Origin: Arthrobacter sp. FB24
Lineage (GTDB): Bacteria > Actinomycetota > Actinomycetes > Actinomycetales > Micrococcaceae
Reading direction: 5' to 3'
Assembly (NCBI RefSeq): GCF_000196235.1
Contig: NC_008541.1
Span: forward strand, 558,001 to 622,000
Length of the DNA: 64,000 nt
A program made the position numbers and the translations under genes. The first letter of the stretch is position 1, and each line of letters starts with the position of its first letter. The notes beneath the pieces were generated by a model. The model was not told where the DNA came from. It did not search any database and saw only the letters and a program-made list of their open reading frames with translations. Positions 37,601-44,733 of this stretch are shown here, one piece after another.

Positions 37601-37936
37601 TTCGCGGAGGTCCCGGGCGTCATCCACGCCTCCGTGGCTCGCGGCGTCGATCTCGATCACGTCGAGGGAGCCGGAGCCGCCGCGCGCAAGCTCTATGCAG
37701 CTGGGGCACTTGCCGCAGGGGGTGTCAGTGGGGCCCTCGGCACAGTTGAGGCAGCGGGCCAGGATGCGGGCCGAAGTGGTCTTTCCGCAACCGCGCGGCC
37801 CGGAAAACAGGTAGGCGTGGTTGACGCGGTTTTTTCGCAGCGCCGTCATCAGCGGCTCCGTGACGTGTTCCTGCCCGATAACGTCAGCAAAGGAATCTGG
37901 ACGGTATCTGCGATAAAGGGCGGTTGTAACACTCAC
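34700..37936 (-). CDS. dnaX: DNA polymerase III subunits gamma and tau, 1078 aa
   Basis: Clamp-loader ATPase. The first about 370 residues carry the motor: FSGPRGCGKTTSARIL (Walker A), four zinc cysteines (CLNCAEGPTDTPCGKCPSC), IIDEAHMVT and ATTEPDKVIGTIRSR. The clamp-loader oligomerisation domain follows to about 390. Beyond it is a very long Ala/Pro/Ser-rich tail, interrupted near 560-650 by a folded block (VLRRAWPEVLQTLSKIKRSTWALVEP region) matching the tau C-terminal domain. The tail includes seven tandem 15-base repeats. GTG 37936 is the chosen start. I saw no slippery A-run with a stop nearby for programmed frameshifting to a short gamma form. Confidence 0.97.
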   Translation of the reverse strand: MSVTTALYRRYRPDSFADVIGQEHVTEPLMTALRKNRVNHAYLFSGPRGCGKTTSARILARCLNCAEGPTDTPCGKCPSCIELARGGSGSLDVIEIDAASHGGVDDARDLRERATYAPVRDRYKIFIIDEAHMVTSAGFNALLKIVEEPPEHIKFIFATTEPDKVIGTIRSRTHHYPFRLVPPEPLMAYLELLCNQENVPVAPGVLSLVIRAGGGSVRDSLSVLDQLMAGAGPTGLDYELAVALLGYTHASLLDDVVEAVAASDAATVFRAVDRVIQTGHDPRRFVEDLLERFRDLIIVQAMPESAQSILRGMPADQIARLQNQAHNLGAAELSRAADVTNTALTEMTGATSPRLHLELLCARILLPTSEQTERGIAARIDRVERRLNYGGNDVGTPAAAATASSAPAPSAPVPAAVPAPAASPVPAAAPAASLAPAAVPRATSETPAPAPAASAPEQPAAPEAPARESLTPPRVSTTDWPVDESQAANRSASGPAPSRPAGPQPAVPEAAFPQAPAAPAAASGPSAPAPVEPVAAARTPLRPEAGQPVAERNVPAPNASSDVEVLRRAWPEVLQTLSKIKRSTWALVEPNAQVGQFDGQVLTLAFTTSGLAGAFGRADHSENLRQAIHKTVGIDCQINAVSGGASSSASSEPNPKAPASPASPETPAGPKAQSKAASPETPATPADVAWGLAPASAAAVPDPEMSPARTHPAASTAGAAGGHPSADATPVHAAGSANAATAAAEPRPAQAAPAQAAPAQAAPAQAESAQAAPAQAEPAQAPTAQRQQEDASGSYSYPDDDWGPPLDEDAPPLDEEPPMDWTPSVPEQSRPIQPAGIPASVSSSRTADDTSNDDPWSRATEAAPGVWTVGAESNVGKSVEDPDRASLPVVPEPRTPHYEPAAAQLPRSAEMRDEASTLHNGETPHPAEVRQPVGALSGAGSSAGAGWATSAQYGPATATDPSPAMSGPDVRSIASPAPAAYASPQTPPVAASEAAPGGTVKQSLYQRLSNSPEAEAGRAKAPARQAEAVKTYVQDTPSPDDETIEESGVFGRAAVERILGGKLVEERSLDGSPIAPRF
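35595..35699 (-). repeat. Seven tandem 15-base repeats within dnaX
   Basis: Units start at 35595, 35610, 35625, 35640, 35655, 35670 and 35685, each close to GCCTGCGCGGGCGCG on the plus strand. They encode a five-residue AQAAP-type repeat in the disordered tail of DnaX. The in-frame unit length means copy number can change without breaking the protein. Confidence 0.9.
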
Positions 37937-37994
37937 AGAGAAAACCCTACCAATCCGGGCTGACAGTTTGCCGCCCTGTGGGGGAATAGTAAAG

Positions 37995-38081
37995 ACCCCC
38001 CATGCACCCGCCAGAGCCCATTTACCCTTGCTACCTTCCGGTCCTGGGGGAGTTCAACAGGATGACGCCACATGAGGGGCC
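37995..38081 (-). ncRNA. ffs: Signal recognition particle RNA (small, 4.5S type)
   Basis: Read on the minus strand, the apical part has the conserved GGACCGGAAGGTAGCAAGGG loop region that binds Ffh, flanked by GUUGAACUCCCC on the 5' side. The ends pair perfectly over nine bases (38071-38079 with 37996-38004), closing the rod. The position just upstream of dnaX on the same strand is the usual one in actinobacteria. Exact ends are uncertain by a few bases. Confidence 0.93.
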
Positions 38082-38152
38082 GTCAATGAGTTTACCCGAT
38101 GATTTCGTGTGCCCCGAATCGGCAGCCGGCGGCCCCTTTCGGGCACGCTCGA

Positions 38153-38506
38153 CTACGCTTCACCGCCGTCCGGCCGCCGGGCCGGGCGGTGTCCGTTGAC
38201 CGCCCAGCTCATCAGCGCCGGCTCCTCGTAAGGGTGGGCTGCGCGAAGTGCGGCCACCACGGCTTCGAGGACCTCTTCCTCAACGACGCACTCGATCCTC
38301 ACTTCCGCCACCTGTTCGCTGCGGCCTTCCGAGCCGATGAACGGCCGCGCTCCGGCGAGGGGCGTGAACCGGCCGGTGCCGGGGGCTGTGAAGGCGCAGT
38401 GGGAATAGTTGCCGATCCGTCCGGCGCCCGCGTCGCCTGCGGCGGCCAGTACAGCCTCGGCATGGTCCGCGGGAACGTAGGTGACCAGGGCGTGAAGTTG
38501 CGTCAT
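38153..38506 (-). CDS. NIF3/YqfO C-terminal-like (CutA-like) protein, 117 aa
   Basis: Corresponds to the inserted PII/CutA-like domain of NIF3-family proteins, here as a free-standing protein. HALVTYVPADHAEAVLAAAGDAGAGRIGNYSHC contains the typical V-P-x-x-x-x-x-x-V start and G-A-G-x-I-G-N-Y motif; FTPLAGARPFIGSEGRSEQVAEVRIE and the final HPYEEPAL are equally typical. The metal-binding halves of full NIF3 are absent, which is normal for this short class. ATG 38506 is chosen because the family begins there; the open frame upstream to 38770 has no family sequence. Function unknown. Confidence 0.87.
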   Translation of the reverse strand: MTQLHALVTYVPADHAEAVLAAAGDAGAGRIGNYSHCAFTAPGTGRFTPLAGARPFIGSEGRSEQVAEVRIECVVEEEVLEAVVAALRAAHPYEEPALMSWAVNGHRPARRPDGGEA

Positions 38507-38852
38507 AGCCCCATTTTGGCAGCACTTCAGCAAGCGGGTCCGGTAAGCGATCAGCGGCACAAGTCGATAACGGTCCGCCCATATCGGGGAAGAACCCTTG
38601 CTTATCACCGGTACAAAGCGGACCATGGATATGTACACCGATTGGGGCAATCTCAAGTTGAACTCAAGGTTGTGAGCTGCAGGGCCTGGCGCGAAGGCCG
38701 GACCCGGCAGCTCAACGGTGTGCCGGAAGAGTGGGCGCATTGGGGGCGTCCATTTTGACGTTAAGGGCACTTTCGGCCGGCAGGATCGGCGGAAAATGCG
38801 CAGGCTGGCGACGCCGCCCGGGTGTGCTGCCGTAACGCTCGGTTTGGCCCAA
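38507..38852. other. Intergenic region with no gene seen
   Basis: About 345 bases between the NIF3-like gene and the tRNA promoter. It must hold the promoter of the NIF3-like gene. A minus-strand frame stays open through part of it (to 38770) but lacks a recognisable protein. I saw no RNA gene, riboswitch core or repeat of note. Confidence 0.5.
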
Positions 38853-38882
38853 TTGGGTGATGCCGAAAAGTTCAGGTATTCT
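38853..38882 (+). promoter_or_regulatory. Promoter of tRNA-Ser
   Basis: TTGGGT (38853-38858) and TATTCT (38877-38882) are separated by 18 bases, a fair -35/-10 pair. Transcription would start about 20 bases before the tRNA. Confidence 0.55.
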
Positions 38883-38910
38883 AGTATCTGCTTTTGATTC
38901 AGAAGCTACT

Positions 38911-38995
38911 GGAGAATTCGCCTAGCGGCCTATGGCGCACGCCTGGAACGCGTGTTGGGTTAACGCCCTCGGGGGTTCAAATCCCCCATTCTCCG
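38911..38995 (+). tRNA. tRNA-Ser (anticodon GGA)
   Basis: The acceptor arms GGAGAAT (38911-38917) and ATTCTCC (38988-38994) pair fully, with G as discriminator. The anticodon loop CTGGAAC is closed by CACGC/GCGTG, giving anticodon GGA at 38945-38947, which reads UCC/UCU serine codons. A long variable arm and a GGTTCAAAT T-loop confirm a class II serine tRNA. CCA is not encoded. Confidence 0.96.
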
Positions 38996-39000
38996 CGTTT

Positions 39001-39029
39001 GGCCCCGGTCCTCGGACCGGGGCCTTTTT
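39001..39029 (+). terminator. Terminator after tRNA-Ser
   Basis: GGCCCCGGTCC pairs with GGACCGGGGCC around a two-base loop (39001-39024) and TTTTT follows (39025-39029). This is a textbook intrinsic terminator. Confidence 0.93.
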
Positions 39030-39042
39030 GCGTCTTTGGGAC

Positions 39043-39972
39043 CTAGGCCGCAAATCCCAGGCGGCGCAGGCGTCGCCGTGCGGCCTGCTCACTCGGGCCA
39101 ACCCTGCGGCCGCGGCCGCCCCCGCCCAGCGCCAATTGGACGACGGCGAGAGTCACTTTGGTGCCAAACCGCACCGGCAGCGGCAGGGGCCCCAGCCGCG
39201 GAGGCCGGAGCCCTAGCATGTCCCGGTATTTCGGTTCGAGGCTGGAAACGGCGGCGGCAAACAGCATCCGGTAGCCGGGGCGCAGTGAAGGATGAAGCGG
39301 CGGGTTGCGGATGAAGGCCACAATTTCGGCCACCCGTTCGTCGGTGCGGAGGTCGCCGTCGTCGTACCACCTGTCCAGCTGTTGCCGCATTTCCGCCTCG
39401 CTCAGCGGCGGAGAGTCCACGCCCATCAGCAGTCCTGCTTGCGCCCATTCCCGGACGTAGGCGTCCGGCCCGCCCGGGATGGGGCGGCCCCAGATCTTGT
39501 GGGCGGACAGGAACGCGTCCGTAAACGCGATATGCACCCACCGGAGCAGCTCGGGGTCGTTGGCCGCATAACTTCTTTTGACGCCGTGGGCATCCACGTA
39601 CTCTCCCCGCACGGATTCATGCAGCCGCAGGACCCAGCCGGATGCTGCGCGCGCCGCGGACGTGGAGCCATAGGACACGGTGAAGATCCAGCGGATGGTT
39701 CCGGCAAGCCGTCCCAGCGGATCATCCCGGAACCGTGAATGGTCGTGCACGCCGGCTAGTGCACCGGGATGGAGGGCCTGCATCAGGAGTGCCCGGATTC
39801 CCGCCACAATGGTGGTCATTGAACCGTGTACCGCCCAGACTGCGGACCCCGGGAGGTGATAACCGGCGTCGTCACCCTCCTCGAGCAGGGGAACCCAGCC
39901 CGGCACGGCCCCCCGTGATCCGGTGAATGTTTGCCTGAGCTCGGCCCGCCACTCCCTGAGGACATTGCGCAT
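39043..39972 (-). CDS. MpaB-family oxygenase (DUF2236), 309 aa
   Basis: Member of the latex-clearing-protein-like / MpaB family, proposed b-type heme oxygenases. Family blocks are GSAVWAVHGSMTTIVAGIRALLMQALHPGALAGVHDHSRF (about residues 42-81) and the His-bearing helix LLRWVHIAFTDAFLSAHKIWG, whose histidines are candidates for heme binding. The C-terminal 35 residues are very basic (RRVGPSEQAARRRLRRLG). It is cytoplasmic or peripherally bound. The substrate is unknown; relatives are involved in mycophenolate side-chain cleavage in fungi and are numerous in mycobacteria. Confidence 0.85.
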   Translation of the reverse strand: MRNVLREWRAELRQTFTGSRGAVPGWVPLLEEGDDAGYHLPGSAVWAVHGSMTTIVAGIRALLMQALHPGALAGVHDHSRFRDDPLGRLAGTIRWIFTVSYGSTSAARAASGWVLRLHESVRGEYVDAHGVKRSYAANDPELLRWVHIAFTDAFLSAHKIWGRPIPGGPDAYVREWAQAGLLMGVDSPPLSEAEMRQQLDRWYDDGDLRTDERVAEIVAFIRNPPLHPSLRPGYRMLFAAAVSSLEPKYRDMLGLRPPRLGPLPLPVRFGTKVTLAVVQLALGGGGRGRRVGPSEQAARRRLRRLGFAA

Positions 39973-40156
39973 GGTCCATTGTTGCGCACCCTGGCTGTGA
40001 GCCAGCTGGGAATTCCGGCGCGAAAGGGCGGAATTCCGCGGGAGCGCCTCAAAGAGCTCGATGTTGGGGGTTCACACGGGCGGTGGGCTGTGGTCCCATA
40101 GGAATCGTAAGTCCGTCGAGATTGGGGTCTGGCGGGCCTATCGCAGGAGTCAGCAC

Positions 40157-41494
40157 GTGGGAAATCACTGGGGATATGGACACGACGATCATCCAGGCAG
40201 GCCTTGCCTAGTCGCTGCGCGGATTCTTGGCGTATGCGCCATTTCAACGCTGGGGGTGGTGGCGCTTAGCCTCCAGGGACCCGCCACGCCGCCAGCGGCC
40301 GTGGTTACGCCAACCTCGCAACAATCCGGGGTAGGCGGTCCGGGAATCGCGCCGTGGCCGGATACCTTCATGAAACCGCTGGGCGCTGCACCCGGGACCA
40401 TTGCCGCCAATGCAAACGCCCTCATTTCCTACAGCCGCAGCGATATCCGCACAATCTCCAAAAGCGGCAAGCGGGAACTGAACGTTGCCTCGGAGGAACT
40501 GCGGCGGCCGCCTGCCGGATCACTCATGGCGCCCCTCGAAGTGCTGACCGAAACATCCGGCTTCGGGCTCAGGGTCAGCCCCTTGACCGGTACTGCCGGA
40601 GAGTTCCACTGGGGCCAGGACTTCGCAGCCGCGTGCGGTACCCGGGTCTACGCAGCCGACGCCGGGGTGGTCAGGGCCGTCGGCTGGCACCCCTGGGGCG
40701 GCGGCAACCGGGTGGAGATCGATCACGGCAACGGGCTGATCACCACGTACAACCACCTGGAAGGGATCGCCGTCAAGAAGGGGGACTCCGTCCAGGTGGG
40801 CGAGGTCATCGCGAAAGTTGGCACCACGGGTTCGTCCACGGGATGCCACCTGCATTTTGAAACCATCCTCGACGGGGTCCATGTCAACCCACTGCAATGG
40901 AAGCTCCTGCCCACCAAGCAGGTAGACGAGCTCGGGACCATAGACATGGTCAGCTACGTCCCCGGCGTGGACGCCCCCAAGGGCGATCCCACCTGGGCAA
41001 TCCCCGTTTCCTCTGACAACTCGCACATGGTTGCGGGAGGGGAGACGGAGGGGCCCGTGCAGGGAGCGCCGTCCGCCACCGAGACCGGCACACCGTCGGC
41101 CCCTGCGACGGCCGCCACTGCGGCTTCGACGGCGAGTACGTCCGCTCCTGCCACAGCGTCGGCGAGTTCGACGGCGACCGCACCGCCGCCCGCCGGCACG
41201 TCAACTGCCACCCCGGCGCCCTCACCATCGCAGACTGAGACGCCAACGCCGACGCCGACCTTGACTGAACAGTCCACCGCGACAGTGTCGCCGACGGAAG
41301 CCGTCACCGCCACGCCCACGACAGAGCCTGCGGCTGAGCCCACGTTCTCTGAGACGCCGGAACCCACGTTCACGGCCACCGGGGATCCTTCGACGGAACC
41401 TACGGCCCCGGCGGAACCGACGGCCGATCCCGAGCCGACAATGACGACGGAGCCGGCTCCGACCGGAACGGCCACACCCACGCCCACGCCCTGA
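40157..41494 (+). CDS. Secreted M23 (LytM-type) metallopeptidase, 445 aa
   Basis: Zinc endopeptidase acting on peptidoglycan cross-links, or a LytM-fold regulator. An N-terminal membrane or signal segment (ARILGVCAISTLGVVALSL, about 21-40) precedes the LytM domain (about 150-265), with zinc ligands in HWGQDFAAACGTRVYAADAG (H-x-x-x-D) and GCHLHFE (H-x-H). The final about 150 residues are an extreme Thr/Pro/Ala/Glu-rich tail with PTPTPT runs, probably a wall-spanning stalk. GTG 40157 is seven bases behind AGGAG and is preferred to ATG 40061. Two GGAATTCC palindromes 21 bases apart lie upstream (40009-40037). Confidence 0.88.
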   Translation: MGNHWGYGHDDHPGRPCLVAARILGVCAISTLGVVALSLQGPATPPAAVVTPTSQQSGVGGPGIAPWPDTFMKPLGAAPGTIAANANALISYSRSDIRTISKSGKRELNVASEELRRPPAGSLMAPLEVLTETSGFGLRVSPLTGTAGEFHWGQDFAAACGTRVYAADAGVVRAVGWHPWGGGNRVEIDHGNGLITTYNHLEGIAVKKGDSVQVGEVIAKVGTTGSSTGCHLHFETILDGVHVNPLQWKLLPTKQVDELGTIDMVSYVPGVDAPKGDPTWAIPVSSDNSHMVAGGETEGPVQGAPSATETGTPSAPATAATAASTASTSAPATASASSTATAPPPAGTSTATPAPSPSQTETPTPTPTLTEQSTATVSPTEAVTATPTTEPAAEPTFSETPEPTFTATGDPSTEPTAPAEPTADPEPTMTTEPAPTGTATPTPTP

Positions 41495-41591
41495 CAGGAT
41501 CCCGCCATCTCAATTCACCCGGGCACCAACCCATACACTTGGCCGTTGTCAACGAATAGCAGCCATGACCAGTTTCTTAAGGAAGCCCACC

Positions 41592-42077
41592 GTGAATTCG
41601 CTCCACTCCATTCCGCTCACCCTCAACGACGGCACGACAACCGATTTTGGCCGCTTCAAGGGACGCGTGGTGCTGGTGGTCAACGTGGCCTCCCAGTGCG
41701 GCTTCACCCCGCAGTACGCAGGCCTTGAGTTGCTCTACGGGAAGTTCAAGGACCAGGGATTCGAAATCCTGGGGGTGCCCTGCAACCAGTTCGCCGGGCA
41801 GGAGCCGGGAAGCGACGACGAAATCGCCGAATTCTGCGAGCGCAATTTCGGCGTGACATTCCCGCTGACAGCGAAGGCTGATGTTCGCGGCAAGAACCAG
41901 CACCCGCTGTACGCGGAGCTCACCCGCTTCAAGAACGGTCTCCTCCCGGGCCTGGTGAAGTGGAACTTTGAAAAGTTCCTGGTAAACCGCGACGGCGTTG
42001 TGGTGGCCCGCTTCGCCCCCACTGTGGAACCGGACTCGCCGGAGGTCATCGCCGCCATTGAAGAAGCCCTCGCCTGA
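41592..42077 (+). CDS. Glutathione-peroxidase-family thiol peroxidase, 161 aa
   Basis: Reduces hydroperoxides using a peroxidatic cysteine. VVNVASQCGFTPQYAGLELLY holds the Cys that replaces selenocysteine, PCNQFAGQEPG holds the Gln of the catalytic tetrad, and WNFEKFLVNRDG the Trp and Asn. The second Cys in the FCERNFGVTFPL region matches thioredoxin-dependent members, so thioredoxin rather than glutathione is the likely reductant. GTG 41592 lies behind AAGGAAG; the upstream ATG 41565 would add nine residues not seen in the family. Confidence 0.92.
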   Translation: MNSLHSIPLTLNDGTTTDFGRFKGRVVLVVNVASQCGFTPQYAGLELLYGKFKDQGFEILGVPCNQFAGQEPGSDDEIAEFCERNFGVTFPLTAKADVRGKNQHPLYAELTRFKNGLLPGLVKWNFEKFLVNRDGVVVARFAPTVEPDSPEVIAAIEEALA

Positions 42078-42140
42078 CGGCCGCCTGGGGCGCGGCAAGG
42101 AACCTCGACGTCGGTCGCTAGGGCCCAACGGCCCCTACCC

Positions 42141-42154
42141 GTAAGTATGCTTAC
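42141..42154. promoter_or_regulatory. Inverted repeat upstream of fdhA, possible operator
   Basis: GTAAGTATGCTTAC pairs five bases on each side around a four-base centre. A TAGACT hexamer (42159-42164) follows at once and could be a -10 box. Regulation of the formaldehyde dehydrogenase gene from this site is inference. Confidence 0.35.
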
Positions 42155-42322
42155 AGCCTAGACTGGCCGAACCCTCCAAGTATGTCCTGCACAGCTGCGG
42201 CTTTCCGGCTGTAGCACTGCGGGACGGCGCGGCTGGTCCGTACCGGCCTCGGAGGGCGCATCAGAACTTCGTGAATCACACTGGGCGCCCGTGCCGGTGC
42301 CCGTGAAGCCAGGAGGAAAGAG

Positions 42323-43534
42323 ATGACAGGGAACAAAGCCGTTGCCTACAAGGGGCCGGGAAAAGTCGAACTGATAGACATCGACTATCCCAGCTTCGAA
42401 CTCAAGGACGGACCGGGCGTCAACCCCGCCAACGTGGGCCGCCCGGTCCGTCATGGAGTGATCCTCAAGACCGTCGCCACCAACATCTGCGGTTCCGACC
42501 AGCACATGGTTCGCGGCCGCACCACAGCGCCCACCGACCTGGTACTGGGCCACGAGATCACCGGCGAGGTCGTGGAAGTCGGCCCCGACGTCGAATTCAT
42601 TAAGGTGGGGGACATCTGTTCCGTTCCCTTCAACATTGCCTGTGGACGCTGCCGTAACTGCAAGGAGCGCAAGACGGGCATCTGCCTGAACGTCAACCCC
42701 GCTCGCCCCGGCGCAGCTTACGGATACGTGGACATGGGCGGCTGGGTGGGAGGCCAAGCGAACTACGTCCTGGTCCCGTATGCGGACTGGAACCTGCTGA
42801 AGTTCCCGGACAGGGACCAGGCCCTCGAGAAGATGATGGACTTGGCGATGCTGTCAGACATCTTCCCGACGGGCTTCCATGGCGCCGTCAGCGCCGGCGT
42901 GGGCGTGGGCTCCACGGTCTACATCGCGGGCGCCGGTCCGGTCGGACTGGCCGCGGCCACCAGCGCGCATCTGCTGGGTGCCGCCGTCGTGATTGTCGGG
43001 GACCTGAACGCCGACCGTCTGGCCAGGGCCCGCAGCTTCGGCTGCGAAACCGTTGACCTGACCGAAGGCGGGCCCGCGGAGCAGATCGAGCAGATCCTGG
43101 GCGTCCCTGAGGTCGACTGCGGCGTCGACGCCGTCGGCTTCGAGGCCAAGGGGCACGGCCATGACGCCAAGGAGGCTCCGGCGACGGTGCTGAATTCGCT
43201 GATGGAGCTCACGGCGGCGGGCGGGGCGCTCGGCATTCCCGGGCTCTACGTCACCGGTGATCCGGGCGGTATCGACGAGGCTGCCAAGAAGGGCGCTCTC
43301 TCGCTCAGCCTTGGCACGGGCTGGGCCAAGTCGCTGAGCTTCACCACGGGCCAGTGTCCGGTCATGAAGTACAACCGCCAGCTGATGATGGCGATCCTGC
43401 ACGACAAGGTCCACATCGCCAAGAACGTCAACGCCAAGGCGATCTCCCTGGAGGACGCACCGAAGGGTTACGCCGAGTTCGACGCCGGTGCCGCCACGAA
43501 GTACGTCCTCAACCCCAACGGCTACTTGAGTTAG
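42323..43534 (+). CDS. fdhA: Glutathione-independent formaldehyde dehydrogenase, 403 aa
   Basis: Zinc medium-chain dehydrogenase that oxidises formaldehyde with tightly bound NAD and no thiol cofactor. Catalytic zinc ligands appear in ATNICGSDQHMVRG and LGHEITGEVVEVG; the structural zinc loop is CGRCRNCKERKTGIC; the NAD fold begins GAGPVGLAAA. The insert YGYVDMGGWVGGQANYVLVPYADWN (about 133-157) and length near 400 distinguish FdhA from the thiol-dependent enzymes. ATG 42323 follows AGGAGG. It has its own 245-base upstream region and a strong terminator, so it is monocistronic. Confidence 0.94.
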   Translation: MTGNKAVAYKGPGKVELIDIDYPSFELKDGPGVNPANVGRPVRHGVILKTVATNICGSDQHMVRGRTTAPTDLVLGHEITGEVVEVGPDVEFIKVGDICSVPFNIACGRCRNCKERKTGICLNVNPARPGAAYGYVDMGGWVGGQANYVLVPYADWNLLKFPDRDQALEKMMDLAMLSDIFPTGFHGAVSAGVGVGSTVYIAGAGPVGLAAATSAHLLGAAVVIVGDLNADRLARARSFGCETVDLTEGGPAEQIEQILGVPEVDCGVDAVGFEAKGHGHDAKEAPATVLNSLMELTAAGGALGIPGLYVTGDPGGIDEAAKKGALSLSLGTGWAKSLSFTTGQCPVMKYNRQLMMAILHDKVHIAKNVNAKAISLEDAPKGYAEFDAGAATKYVLNPNGYLS

Positions 43535-43558
43535 CTGCAAAGTACTTGAGTAGCCAGG

Positions 43559-43598
43559 TTCGGCGGTCACATCCCCAGTCGGGTATGTGGCCGCCGAA
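43559..43598 (+). terminator. Terminator after fdhA
   Basis: A 14-base arm (43559-43572) pairs with 43585-43598 with one G-T pair around a 12-base loop. T-rich sequence follows (TTACTTGTTCTT). Confidence 0.87.
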
Positions 43599-43729
43599 TT
43601 ACTTGTTCTTGCCGTTTTTCCAAACATGAATACTGGAGTTTGCACACTATTTGCCGAATGTCTGGTTGGATAGACATTACTGAGAGGGAAGTTGGGGGCT
43701 ACAGTCTCCACCCAACCAGGAAGGCAGTA

Positions 43730-44671
43730 ATGGAGCTCATCGAGGCCGAACATCCGCGGCCACGTCATTTTCTACTCCACCTGAGCGACCCCCACCTGTT
43801 GGGAGGTCCGGATCATCTCTATGGCGCGGTGGACAGCGAAGCCCGCCTGAAACAATTGTTTGAGGAAGTCAAGGCCTCAGGGGCCCGTCCGGAAGCCGTG
43901 ATTTTCACCGGCGACCTGGCCGACCGCGGCGAAACGGAGGCCTACGCAAAGCTCCGGGCCATCGTCGAACCCGCCTGCAAATCGATGAACGCGCAGGTCA
44001 TCTGGGCCATGGGAAACCATGACGACCGTCACAACTTCCGTTCCGGCCTGCTCGACCAGCCCGGAAACGACTCGCCGGTGGACCAAAGCTATTTCATCAA
44101 CGGCCTAAGGGTGATCACCCTGGATACTTCGGTGCCGGGTTTCCATCATGGTGAACTGAGCGAGTCACAGCTTGAATGGCTCGCCGCCGAACTCGCCACA
44201 CCTGCACCGGACGGCACCATCCTGGCGCTGCACCATCCGCCGGTACCTTCCATCCTGGACCTGGCGGTCCTCGTGGAGTTGCGCGGCCAGCCGGCGCTGG
44301 CTGCGGTGCTCCGTAACTCGGACGTCCGCACCATCCTTGCCGGGCACCTGCATTACTCCACCACCGCCAGCTTCGCCGGCATCCCGGTATCGGTGGCCTC
44401 CGCCACCTGTTACACCCAGGACCTGAACGTACCGGTCGGCGGTACCCGCCCCATCGACGGCGGCCAGGCATTCAACCTCGTGCACGTTTATGAACACACA
44501 ATCGTGCATTCCGTGGTGCCTATCGGCAGCGCAGCCGCGGTGGGCGAGGTCGTGAGCGCGGCCGAAACACAGCGGCGATTGGCGGCCGCAGGCATCCGTA
44601 TTCCGCGCCAGGCAAAGACGCAGGGACACCCGCCCACCCAGAGCATTCCGCTGATAAGCGCCTCCCGATGA
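43730..44671 (+). CDS. Metallophosphoesterase, cyclic-nucleotide phosphodiesterase-like, 313 aa
   Basis: Binuclear-metal phosphoesterase of the class III cyclic-nucleotide type (CpdA / Rv0805-like). All metal-site motifs are present in order: LSDPHLLG (D-x-H), FTGDLADRG (GD), MGNHDDR (GNHD), LALHHPPVP (H) and LAGHLHYS (GHxH). The length fits, with a 45-residue C-terminal extension. ATG 43730 follows AGGAAGG; the open frame extends to 43640 but lacks a ribosome site. cAMP hydrolysis is the family expectation, although many relatives prefer other phosphodiesters. Confidence 0.88.
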   Translation: MELIEAEHPRPRHFLLHLSDPHLLGGPDHLYGAVDSEARLKQLFEEVKASGARPEAVIFTGDLADRGETEAYAKLRAIVEPACKSMNAQVIWAMGNHDDRHNFRSGLLDQPGNDSPVDQSYFINGLRVITLDTSVPGFHHGELSESQLEWLAAELATPAPDGTILALHHPPVPSILDLAVLVELRGQPALAAVLRNSDVRTILAGHLHYSTTASFAGIPVSVASATCYTQDLNVPVGGTRPIDGGQAFNLVHVYEHTIVHSVVPIGSAAAVGEVVSAAETQRRLAAAGIRIPRQAKTQGHPPTQSIPLISASR

Positions 44672-44701
44672 TCAGCCCGGGCTCCGGACGCTGACACCGC
44701 T

Positions 44702-44718
44702 GGCGGGGGAGCCCCGCC
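44702..44718. terminator. Short GC hairpin between convergent genes
   Basis: GGCGGGG and CCCCGCC pair around a GAG loop in the 62-base gap between the phosphoesterase and Stealth genes. There is no T-run, so activity is uncertain. Confidence 0.45.
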
Positions 44719-44733
44719 CTTGGCCGGGGAGCC

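Noticed and set aside
34700..37936. Programmed frameshift in dnaX
   Set aside because: I found no A-rich slippery heptamer with an adjacent stop and hairpin of the kind used by other bacteria.
38507..38770. N-terminal extension of the NIF3-like protein
   Set aside because: The family fold starts at ATG 38506; the upstream sequence has no similarity to any domain I know.
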